From: JBEEOW01 sp041191405
GTDB lineage: Bacteria; Bacteroidota; Bacteroidia; Cytophagales; UBA9547
Direction of reading: 5' to 3'
Length of the DNA: 64,000 nucleotides
Assembly (NCBI GenBank): GCA_041191405.1
Contig: JBEEOW010000001.1
Span: 124,001 to 188,000 of the forward strand
The notes under the pieces were generated by a model that made no database searches, had not been told where the DNA came from, and saw only the letters and a program-made list of their open reading frames with translations. Shown in pieces: positions 44,543-53,700 of the stretch; position 1 is the stretch's first letter; every line of letters starts with the position of its first letter. The translations under genes and the position numbers were made by a program.

Positions 44543-46393
44543 ATGGACGAAATAAAAGAAATATTTTTGGCTGAAGCTGTTCAGGCAATTGAAGAGCTAA
44601 GTATGTTATTTACGGAGCTAGAAAAGAACCATGATAGCAAAAAAGCTATAAATGCAATTTTCAGAATAACTCATACCTTGAAAGCAAATGCTGCAGGGAT
44701 GGGTTTTAATGATATTGCATCCATGGCTCATCTTATGGAAGATATTTTTAGCGAAATTAAAAACAATAAGTTAGAGCTGAATACACAGCTTTTTAATGAT
44801 TTGTTTAAAGCTAATGATATATTAGCTAAAATGATTGCTGCTATTTCGGACCCAAGTATAAAAGTTGTTTTTAGAGGTACCCGAACTAAGCTTGATGTAA
44901 TATTAAGAGAGGCTCGTGGACAAGGAATTGTAGTTACTGATGATGTTCCTGCTGTATCAGCTCCACCAACCCCTGCTGTTAGCGAACCTGCCCCAAGTGA
45001 AATAGTTTCTCCAGAAAATTTGCCATCACTTGATGATTTCAATGCAGCAATCGAAGCTGCGCACAAAGCTAATGAAAATGTTACTGCTTCAGTTGAAAAT
45101 CATTCGGAAGAAGTAGAGGAAGTTGAAGAGGAGGAAGAAGAAGTTGAAGAAGATACCAAAGTTACTTTTTCTGACAATATTAATATTCCGCTACGTAAGT
45201 TAGATAATTTATTAAACCTTGTTGGTGAGTTAATTATTGAACGTGACAGAGTTATTGCAATGTCACAATTGGATGCTTATGGAGGGAAATCAAATGACTT
45301 TGCACGTTTAACTCGAATTACTTCCGAAATTCAATATTCAGTGATGGATGTTCGACTAGTTCAAGTTAATGTTCTTTTTAGTAAATTTCATAGAATTGTT
45401 AGAGATGTAGCAAATCTTGAAGGGAAGAAAGTACAACTTGTGTTGGAAGGTACAGAAAATGAGATTGATAGGAATGTACTTCAGATAATTTCTGACTCAT
45501 TAATACATTTAGTACGTAACTCCGTTGGGCATGGTATTGAACTTGAAGCTGATAGGATAAAAGCTGGTAAAAACCCTCTAGGAACAGTTACGTTATCTGC
45601 CAAAAATGAAAAAGATGCAATAATTATTGATATTATTGATGACGGTAGAGGTATCGATCCAAATATTATTAAAAAAGTTGCTGTTAAAAAAGGTGTAATA
45701 ACAGAAGATGCTGCCAAAACACTTTCCGATACTGATGCAATAATGCTGATTTTTGAACCAGGATTTTCTTCTGCTGAACAGGTTACTTCTGTTTCGGGAA
45801 GAGGAGTTGGTATGGATGTAGTAAAAAAATCATTGGATTCAATAGGAGGTGTGGTTACTGTTCATTCTGAAATTGGAAAAGGCTCAACTATGAGATTGAG
45901 ATTACCAAGTTCAATGGCTGTAAAAGGAGCTCTTTTATTTGAATTAGGAGAAAGTCAATTTGCAATACCACTAGCTTATACAGATGCAGTTGTATCTTTA
46001 AAGAAAAACGAAATTCATAAAGTTAGAGGTGGTCTTTTAGCAACTTATTTAGAAAGAAATATTTCGATTGTTTTCTTAAAAGATTTATTTGTTCTAGATC
46101 AAAACACTGAAATTTCAAATGCAATAGATGTTTCTTTGCATAAATCATTTGATCAACTCGCAGATGATGATATGATTTATGTATTGGTAGTATCTTACAA
46201 TAATCACGATATGGGGTTTGTAGTTGATAGGCTTTTACAACAAAAAGAAATTGTTGAAAAACCTCTACAATCACCATTAGATCAAATTAAATTTATAAGT
46301 GGAGCAACAATTTTAGGTAATGGTAACGTATGCCTTGTATTAGACACTCCTTCAATATCTAATTTCTTATTCAAATCAACTAAATTGAAATAA
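44543..46393 (+). CDS. cheA: chemotaxis histidine kinase CheA
   Basis: 616 residues. P1 Hpt domain with phospho-His H44 in RITHTLKANAAGMGF. A Pro/Ala and then very acidic linker follows (EEVEEVEEEEEEVEED near 190-205) and there is no evident P2 domain. P3 dimerisation (IPLRKLDNLLNLVGELIIER) precedes the P4 kinase, with DDGRGIDP near 365 and GRGVGMDVVKKSLDS near 420. The C-terminal P5 CheW-like domain starts near 475. The N box reads HLVRNSVGHGIE: the Asp usual in RNxxDHG is G329 (codon GGG at 45527-45529), while N326 and the His are kept. That could lower or alter activity. Autophosphorylation and transfer to CheY and CheB are expected of the family. Confidence 0.95.
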   Translation: MDEIKEIFLAEAVQAIEELSMLFTELEKNHDSKKAINAIFRITHTLKANAAGMGFNDIASMAHLMEDIFSEIKNNKLELNTQLFNDLFKANDILAKMIAAISDPSIKVVFRGTRTKLDVILREARGQGIVVTDDVPAVSAPPTPAVSEPAPSEIVSPENLPSLDDFNAAIEAAHKANENVTASVENHSEEVEEVEEEEEEVEEDTKVTFSDNINIPLRKLDNLLNLVGELIIERDRVIAMSQLDAYGGKSNDFARLTRITSEIQYSVMDVRLVQVNVLFSKFHRIVRDVANLEGKKVQLVLEGTENEIDRNVLQIISDSLIHLVRNSVGHGIELEADRIKAGKNPLGTVTLSAKNEKDAIIIDIIDDGRGIDPNIIKKVAVKKGVITEDAAKTLSDTDAIMLIFEPGFSSAEQVTSVSGRGVGMDVVKKSLDSIGGVVTVHSEIGKGSTMRLRLPSSMAVKGALLFELGESQFAIPLAYTDAVVSLKKNEIHKVRGGLLATYLERNISIVFLKDLFVLDQNTEISNAIDVSLHKSFDQLADDDMIYVLVVSYNNHDMGFVVDRLLQQKEIVEKPLQSPLDQIKFISGATILGNGNVCLVLDTPSISNFLFKSTKLK

Positions 46394-46422
46394 TTTATTG
46401 ATTTTAAAAACTTTATTTTATT

Positions 46423-47067
46423 ATGAAATCTTTCTCTGAATTCGAATTAGAAGTAACCAAAGAGTTACTTAATATAGCTCTAGCAAATGCAGCCGATTCA
46501 TTTTCTAAAATGGCAAATGAAAGAGTGCTATTTAAAGGATATGATTTAACAATCTTAGAAAAAAGTGGTTTAGATTCATTGTTGACTGAAGTCGAGGACA
46601 AAGGCTTATTTGTACTTACTACTGAGATAAAAGGAAAATTAGCAGGTATTTGTTATTTGATTTTTGATACTAAAGATGCTGAAGGGGTATTTCCTATTTT
46701 TGCTCCAAATAATTCAAAAATTGATGATAGTGGTGTTCTTTCAGAGTTTCAGCAAGCAATTTTATTGGAAGTCGACAATATACTTTCAGCAGCAATGGTT
46801 ACACAGTTGTCTAATTTCTTAGATTTGTTTGTATATGGTGATGTACCTAATTTAAAATGTTTAAATAAAGAACAATTATTAGAGATTTTACGTAATGACC
46901 ATGACATGTATTATGAAGTTGCTTTGAATTTAAAAGCTAAATTAGAGACTTCAAAATCAAATGTTTCTCCTATATTTATCTGGTTTTTCAAAAATGATTT
47001 TGTAGATGCAGTTAAAGATGTAGTTGAAATTAAAAAAGATGCTGTACTGTTAAAAAAATCTAAATAA
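46423..47067 (+). CDS. CheC-type CheY-phosphatase
   Basis: 214 residues. CheC-family phosphatases carry one or two E-x2-N active sites. Here both are seen: E14-N17 in VTKELLNIALANAADSFSKM and E116-N119 in ILLEVDNILSAAMVTQLSNF. Between them is the alpha/beta fold with FVLTTEIKGKLAGICYLIF. The last 60 residues (LLEILRNDHDMYYEVALNLK) are a less conserved extension. It is likely the signal-ending phosphatase of this pathway, since no cheZ is present. No CheD gene is visible nearby, although CheC commonly partners with it. The gene sits 29 bp after cheA. Confidence 0.85.
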   Translation: MKSFSEFELEVTKELLNIALANAADSFSKMANERVLFKGYDLTILEKSGLDSLLTEVEDKGLFVLTTEIKGKLAGICYLIFDTKDAEGVFPIFAPNNSKIDDSGVLSEFQQAILLEVDNILSAAMVTQLSNFLDLFVYGDVPNLKCLNKEQLLEILRNDHDMYYEVALNLKAKLETSKSNVSPIFIWFFKNDFVDAVKDVVEIKKDAVLLKKSK

Positions 47068-47086
47068 TAAAATTTTTATTAAAAAT

Positions 47087-49393
47087 ATGAATACTATTAG
47101 GAAAATAACGTACGGATTTGCCACAATTGCAAGTTTAATTTTTGCATCATGGCTGTTTTTATTATATTCCTTTCAGTATCAAATACAAATATTTGGTATT
47201 TCATTAAAAACTTTAACTTTTGTTTCTTTATCAATTTCCATAGTTGGCTTAATCGTATTTGCTTGGTATGCTTTGGTTTTACCCTATAAAAATGCAATTT
47301 CTTTAGCTAAAGAAATCATAAATGGAAATACAAATATTGATACAAAATTAAATGATGATTTAAATACCTCATTAATTAAAATTGTAGATAATTTTAACGA
47401 AGCAACTCAATTTTCTTTATCTATAGGCGATGGTACATTTGATAAAAAATTAAAACTTTTAAATTCAAATGATGGTTTAGGTTATGCACTTAACGAAATG
47501 AGTGTAAAGCTTCAAAATGTTGCTGAGGAAGAAAGAAAAAGAAATTGGAATATAAATGGTATTGCCAAGTTTGGTGAAATTTTAAGAGCAAATCAAGACC
47601 AAAGTTTTTACGAAATTTCTTTTTTATACATAAGGGATCTTGTTAAGTACTTGAATGCTAACCAGGGGGGTGTTTATTTAATTAATAATAAGGAGGAAAA
47701 ACCGTTTATTGAATTAATTGCATGTTTTGCATTTGATAGAAGAAAATATTTATCTCGAAAACTTGATATTGAAGAAGGTTTATTAGCTCAGTGTATTATT
47801 GAGAAAGATTATATCTACATGGACGATGTTCCAGAGGACTATATAAAAATTACATCTGGCTTAGGTGATTCTAATCCGAGAAGTATTTTAATAGTACCTT
47901 TAATGGTGAATGAAGAGGTTTTAGGTGCAATAGAAATTGCATCTTTTTCTACATTGCAATGGTTTGAAATTCAGTTTGTTCAACAAGTAGCAACATCGTT
48001 TGCTGCTACTGTAAGTAACATGCAAATTGCTGCAAATACTCAAAGATTATTAGAAGAATCAAGAAAAGCTACAGAAGAATTAACCGCAAAAGAAGAAGTA
48101 TTAAAAGCTAATACTAAAGAAATGGTTAAAATCCAAGAAGCATTAAATGATAAGTTAATTGAAATAGAAAAAGAGTCTGCTTATACACAATCAATTGTTT
48201 CAGCTATTAATACAACCAATGCATCTTTAGTGATGGATATGGATGGAAATATTTTGGAAGTAAACGAAATGTTCCTAAGTATAATGGAATATACTAAAGA
48301 AGAGTTGATTGGTAAGTTAGAATTAACTTTTGTAGCTCAAGATGAGATAGTTAGTGAACGTTATCAAATGATGATTGATAGTGTTCGTGGTGGGGCATTT
48401 AATTCAGGAGAATTTAAAAGAATTAGTAAATCGGGTAGGGAATTGTGGATTTCAGGTTCATACAGTCCTATTTTTGATGTAAATGGAGTACCTTATAAAA
48501 TTATTTTATTTGCACAATTTACTACTGAGCAAAAAGAACGTGAATTAGAGCTTAAGTCAAAAATCGAAGCAATAAACAACTCAATTGGTACAATGGAGTT
48601 AGGTTTGGAGATGAATTTAATCACAGCAAATCAAGTGTTCTTAAGAGATTTCGGGTACAAACGTATGGATCTTAGAAATAAAAAATTAGAATTTGTTTTA
48701 GAAAAAGATTATGTGAATTCCGAAGAATTTACAGTTTTATGGGATTTAGTAAAGGATGATAATGTAATTTCTCAGTCTATAAGAATGGTTACAAAAGATG
48801 GTGTAATCAAACATTATGTAGCAACCTTTAGTCCAACCAAAAATTTAGTAGGTAATATATATAAGGTACTTGTAATTTTAATTGATTTAACTGAACAAAA
48901 TTTATTAAGAGAGCAGGTAAATTTATTATTGAAAGAAGAAAAAAGGAAAAATGCACTTCTTTCAATGAAGGTTGATGCTAATGAAACAGCCTATGCTGAA
49001 GAATTATCTGAATTATTAACATCATTGGATGAAGTAAATAGTAGAGATGCTATTTCCAATTTATTACTTAAGAAAAAAGTTCCTTTATTGGAATTAGACG
49101 AAAAACAAGATATTACATTGGTAAATGATATTTTGTTGAATATTATTGGTTTTTCAAGGGAAAGTATCATTGGCGAATCATTATTTGATTTATTAATGAT
49201 TAATTTAGAAGATACTCATTATGTTTCAGATAAAATATTAAATAATGATTTAAGTCAATTTAAATTAAGATTTAAAACGATAGAAAGTAATTTGATATAT
49301 TTTAATGTTTATGTAGTTAGGGTAAATTATGAGGAGAATCTTCATCGATATGTATTAATTTTAATGAACGAAGAACCAAATATTATATTATAA
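47087..49393 (+). CDS. membrane GAF-PAS protein without output domain
   Basis: 768 residues. Two membrane helices near the N-terminus (about 9-30 and 40-62) with a very short outer loop, then a HAMP-like linker. A GAF domain lies at about 165-315 (YEISFLYIRDLVKYLNANQG, ILIVPLMVNEEVLGAIEIAS). A coiled coil (about 315-365) is followed by three PAS domains, about 370-485, 490-605 and 665-765. No kinase, receptor-signalling, cyclase or helix-turn-helix domain is present, and the protein ends in the last PAS. It lies between cheC and cheR in a compact same-strand series, so it is probably part of the pathway. Its role is unknown; a membrane scaffold or input module is inference. Confidence 0.8.
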   Translation: MNTIRKITYGFATIASLIFASWLFLLYSFQYQIQIFGISLKTLTFVSLSISIVGLIVFAWYALVLPYKNAISLAKEIINGNTNIDTKLNDDLNTSLIKIVDNFNEATQFSLSIGDGTFDKKLKLLNSNDGLGYALNEMSVKLQNVAEEERKRNWNINGIAKFGEILRANQDQSFYEISFLYIRDLVKYLNANQGGVYLINNKEEKPFIELIACFAFDRRKYLSRKLDIEEGLLAQCIIEKDYIYMDDVPEDYIKITSGLGDSNPRSILIVPLMVNEEVLGAIEIASFSTLQWFEIQFVQQVATSFAATVSNMQIAANTQRLLEESRKATEELTAKEEVLKANTKEMVKIQEALNDKLIEIEKESAYTQSIVSAINTTNASLVMDMDGNILEVNEMFLSIMEYTKEELIGKLELTFVAQDEIVSERYQMMIDSVRGGAFNSGEFKRISKSGRELWISGSYSPIFDVNGVPYKIILFAQFTTEQKERELELKSKIEAINNSIGTMELGLEMNLITANQVFLRDFGYKRMDLRNKKLEFVLEKDYVNSEEFTVLWDLVKDDNVISQSIRMVTKDGVIKHYVATFSPTKNLVGNIYKVLVILIDLTEQNLLREQVNLLLKEEKRKNALLSMKVDANETAYAEELSELLTSLDEVNSRDAISNLLLKKKVPLLELDEKQDITLVNDILLNIIGFSRESIIGESLFDLLMINLEDTHYVSDKILNNDLSQFKLRFKTIESNLIYFNVYVVRVNYEENLHRYVLILMNEEPNIIL

Positions 49394-49437
49394 TTTTTTT
49401 GTAATTTTTAATAGAAATAAAATTTAATTGAAGTGTT

Positions 49438-50268
49438 ATGGCAATGATTGAGGTTAGTGATGAGGAATTAAGTTCTTTAGTAAGAGCGATTAATTTACGT
49501 TATGGAATGGATTTTGAAAATTATGAACCAATTTCTTTCAAAAGAAGAGTTGCAAGAGTAATTGATAGATTTAAGCTTGATAACTCATTGGGTTTATGGA
49601 GAAAAATAATGAGTGAAAAAGATTTTATATATACTTTTATTGATGAAATTACAGTTGGATTAACAGAAATGTTTAGAAATCCAGACTTTTGGATAAAAAT
49701 GCGTGAAGAGTATTTACCCAAATATAGGTCACAATCTGAGATAGCTATTTGGCATGCAGGCTGTTCAACTGGCGAAGAAGTGTATTCTATGGGTATTTTA
49801 ATGGCTGAAGAATATTTAACTGCTAAAGGTAGAGTGTGGGCTACAGATTTAAATAGTCAATCTGTTAAAAATACAGAGGATGGTACGTTTTCTACATACT
49901 ATGAAAAAAATTATAATACAAATTATGTAGCTTCCAAAGGGAAGAAACCTTCATTAGATGCATATTATACTGTTGAAAATGAATTAATGAAGTTTTCTAC
50001 AAAAGTTAGATTTAATAATATTAAATTTCAACAACATAATTTGGTTAAGGATGATGTAAATCAAAAATTTGATATTATTTTTTGTAGAAATGTAATGATT
50101 TATTTTGATGAGGCTTTAAAAATGAGAGTTTTAGAGAAGTTTTATAACGCATTAAATGATGACGGATTATTTATAATTGGTTATTATGATGCGATGCCAA
50201 ATGGCTATAAAAAATATTTTGATAATTATGACCCTCAAACCAAAACTTATACTAAAGTAAAATCGTAA
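49438..50268 (+). CDS. cheR: receptor methyltransferase CheR
   Basis: SAM-dependent methylation of receptor glutamates. 276 residues, normal length. The N-terminal helical domain has GMDFENYEPISFKRRVARVI near residue 23. The Rossmann domain carries FIDEITVGLTEMFRNPDFW near 67, the SAM loop IWHAGCSTGEEVYSMGILM near 104, and DIIFCRNVMIYFDEA near 217. The last two residue blocks are family signatures. No pentapeptide-binding beta subdomain insertion is obvious. Together with CheB it completes an adaptation pair. It is 44 bp after the GAF/PAS gene. Confidence 0.95.
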   Translation: MAMIEVSDEELSSLVRAINLRYGMDFENYEPISFKRRVARVIDRFKLDNSLGLWRKIMSEKDFIYTFIDEITVGLTEMFRNPDFWIKMREEYLPKYRSQSEIAIWHAGCSTGEEVYSMGILMAEEYLTAKGRVWATDLNSQSVKNTEDGTFSTYYEKNYNTNYVASKGKKPSLDAYYTVENELMKFSTKVRFNNIKFQQHNLVKDDVNQKFDIIFCRNVMIYFDEALKMRVLEKFYNALNDDGLFIIGYYDAMPNGYKKYFDNYDPQTKTYTKVKS

Positions 50269-50348
50269 GAGAGCATATATTGATTAAAATATTAATAATA
50301 AGGTATTTGTAAGTTATATTACTTATAATTTGATTATCTAATTTGATT

Positions 50349-50771
50349 ATGGCAACCACAGCACATTTTAAGGTAGTAATGCTTGTTGATGATAACAAGA
50401 TTGATGCAATTTTAAACAAAAAAGTTTTAGAAAAAGATTCTTTTTCAGAATCGGTTATAGTTCACAATAGTTCAACAAAAGCACTTGAATATTTAGAGTC
50501 TATTGCTGCAAATACAGATGAATATATTCCATCTTTAATATTTGTGGACATGATGATGCCTGAAATGAACGGTTTTCAATTTGTAGAAAAATTTGAAAAA
50601 TTACCTCAATCAATTCAAGATGATGCAAAAATAGTTTTTATGTCTGGCTCTTTATTGTCGCAGGACCAACTAGAAAAATTATCTCATTGTAAGAGTGTAA
50701 TTAAATTTGTATCAAAACCATTAAATAAAGAATCACTTACTATAGTATTGGATTTGTATAAATCATTGTAA
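50349..50771 (+). CDS. stand-alone receiver-domain response regulator
   Basis: 140 residues from the ATG at 50349; an in-frame TTG six bases earlier is not needed. Receiver domain of the Rcp-like type frequent in Bacteroidota: acidic pocket VDDNKID near residue 13, phospho-acceptor Asp in LIFVDMMMPEMNGFQF near 62, then VFMSGSLLSQDQ and Lys in KFVSKPLNKES. No DNA-binding or enzymatic domain. It lies between cheR and the hybrid kinase, 24 bp before the latter, so it probably takes phosphate from that kinase or its Hpt domain. Confidence 0.92.
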   Translation: MATTAHFKVVMLVDDNKIDAILNKKVLEKDSFSESVIVHNSSTKALEYLESIAANTDEYIPSLIFVDMMMPEMNGFQFVEKFEKLPQSIQDDAKIVFMSGSLLSQDQLEKLSHCKSVIKFVSKPLNKESLTIVLDLYKSL

Positions 50772-50795
50772 TTTCATTAATTAAAATTTGTCAAA

Positions 50796-53700
50796 ATGAT
50801 AATTAATGATTTTTCATACAACCAAAATTTATTAAAAAACTATAGAAATATAATTTTAAGCTGTTGTATTTTATATCCTACTTTTGGAGTATTACATTTT
50901 TTTAAAGGTGAAGAGTATTTAGTTTTAATGCTTTCAAGATTTTTGTTGTGTATAATTTTAGGAATTGTTTATTTTAAATTTTATAATTTTTCAGATGATA
51001 TTCAGAAAGTTAGTAAATTTAAGGATTTTATAGTTTGGGTTGTATCATTGCAACTTCACGCTATTTTTATTTTGGGAGGTTTTAAAGAAGGTTATTTTGT
51101 TTCATTAATACTTAGTTTTTTTATAGCATTAATAGTTCTAGAAAATCTTAAAAATTTACTTTTTTTTAATATTTATTGTATTTTATTTTCTATTGTTGTG
51201 ATTTTTTTAGGCAAAATTAAAATAAATGAAATTCATGTTGTTCCTGTTATACTGGCAGTTACAGGTTATGTAGCATATCTAAATGCAAAAGGTAAAAAGG
51301 ATATGTTTCATACTCTTATATCTAATAGGAATTATTATATTGATATTATTAATAAAACAGGTGATTATATTATTTTAACTGATTCTTCGGTTGATAAAAT
51401 ATTAGGTTTAAATAAAGCTGCCGCCCAACTTTTTCAAATAAATGATGATTCTGAAATCATTGGAAAAAACTTTTCTGATTATTTTGTAAAACAACTAAAT
51501 GATAGAGAACGAAATATTTTTTTTCAAACATTGGTAAAAAAATCAAAAGCTAGTTTTGAAATTGAATTCATTAATTCTGAAGGAAAAAAAATGATATCCT
51601 TAGTGGATGTATCACAAATTGAGACTGATGGCAAAAAAGTATGTTTATGTGTTATAAATAATATAACTGAGCAAAAAGAATCTCAGTTTAAGATTAAACA
51701 ATTATTAGAAGAAACAAGGAAAAACAATACTTCTTTAATTCAAAGAGAAGCATTGTTATCATCAACTTTAAAAGATCTTTCTGAGAGCGAAGCCAAATTT
51801 AGAGCTATTAACGATGCCTCACCTTTAGGGGTATTTTTGACAGATAAAAATGGAAATTGTACTTATACCAATGTTAATTATCAAAATATTGCAGGTAGAG
51901 ATTTTAATTCTTTAAAAAATAATGGTTGGTTAAATGTTATTTCTGAAGAGGATAAAGATCGAGTTATTTTTGAATGGACTAAAGAGCTTGAAAATTTAAA
52001 TTCATTTAAATTCAAAAGTAAACATAGGTACATTAAACCCAACGGTGACATTACTTGGGTACAAGTTAATGCTGCTCCTATTTTTGATAAAAATAATAAT
52101 TTAACAGGATTTGTTGGTACAGCTTCAGATATAAATAAAGATATTGCATTTGAAACAGAACTACAAAATGCTTTTGATCAAATCGCTGAGCAACAACAAA
52201 TTTTACAAACCATTATTGATAATTTGCCAGTTACATTAGTTGCTAAAAAAGTCGAAAATGGAAAAGATAAAATTACTCATTGGAATAAAAAAGCAGAGGA
52301 AATTTATGGAGTTTCTCGTTATGAAGTAATTGGTAGCAATCAATCTTTGATTTATAATAATAGTTCTGTTTCCAAATTAATTGTAGATGAAGATTCTATA
52401 AAATTAAATAAACAAAAACTTGTATCGGAAAATGAATTATTTACCATAGACTCAAGAACGTATTGGTTAAATTCGTATGTTTTTCCGTTGGTAATAGATG
52501 ATGATGTTAAATATTTAGTTACAATTCAAACTGACGTTACACATCAAGTGCAAAATCAGTTAGAATTAGAAGCAAAATATTATGAAATTGATACGTGGCA
52601 AAAAGCTATTTTTAGTTCTGCTCTTGTTTCAATTACTGATTTAAAAGGGACAATAATTTTTGTTAATCAAACTTTTTGTAATATCTCAGGCTATTCGGAA
52701 AATGAGTTAATTGGCAATAATCATAATATTGTAAATAGTGGATATCATGATAAACAATTTTTTAGGGAAATGTGGGCTACAATCTCTCATGGTAATATGT
52801 GGAGAGGAGAGGTTTGTAACAGAACTAAATCAGGATTGATTTACTGGGTTGATACTACTATTATGCCATTTTTAGATTCAAATGGAAAAGTTGAAAAATA
52901 CATGTCAATAAGGTTTGATATTACCAAACGTAAACTCTTTGAAACTGAAATAATTTTAGCGAAAGAACAGGCTGAAAACGCAGTAAAGGCTAAATCAGCT
53001 TTTTTATCTAATATGAGTCATGAAATTCGTACGCCAATCAATGCAATTATTGGTCTAACCGATTTGATGTTACAAGAATTTGGAATACCTGAACAAGTTT
53101 TTCAAAATATAGAAACAGTTAAATTTTCCGCAGACCATTTATTAGTACTTGTAAATGATATTCTTGATTTTTCTAAACTTGAAGCTGATAAAGTAGTTTT
53201 TGAGGAGGTAAATTTTAATTTGTATCAATTATTAAATAATGTAAATAAAACTGTTGTTATAAAAGCAACTGAGAAAAATTTGCAAATAGAATTAAATATT
53301 GATAATGCTATTGATTTTGAACTAGTTGGAGACCCTTATAGATTGAATCAAATATTGCTAAATCTAGCTTCAAATGCAATTAAATTTACACATGAAGGAA
53401 GTATAGGAATTTCTGTTAAGTTGATTGAAAATACAGAAAATAATGCTGTTTTGTTGTTTTCAGTAAAAGATTCAGGAATTGGAATTGCTCAGGATAAGTT
53501 AGGGATACTATTTCAAAATTTTACTCAAGCTAATTCGGATATTACTCGTTTATATGGAGGAACAGGTTTAGGATTGGCAATTACTAAACGAATTGTTGAA
53601 CAGCAAAATGGTAAAGTTTGGGTTGAAAGTGAGTTGGGGGTTGGGTCTACATTTTTTATTAAATTACCATTTTTGAAAAATAATAACAAAATTAAAAGGG

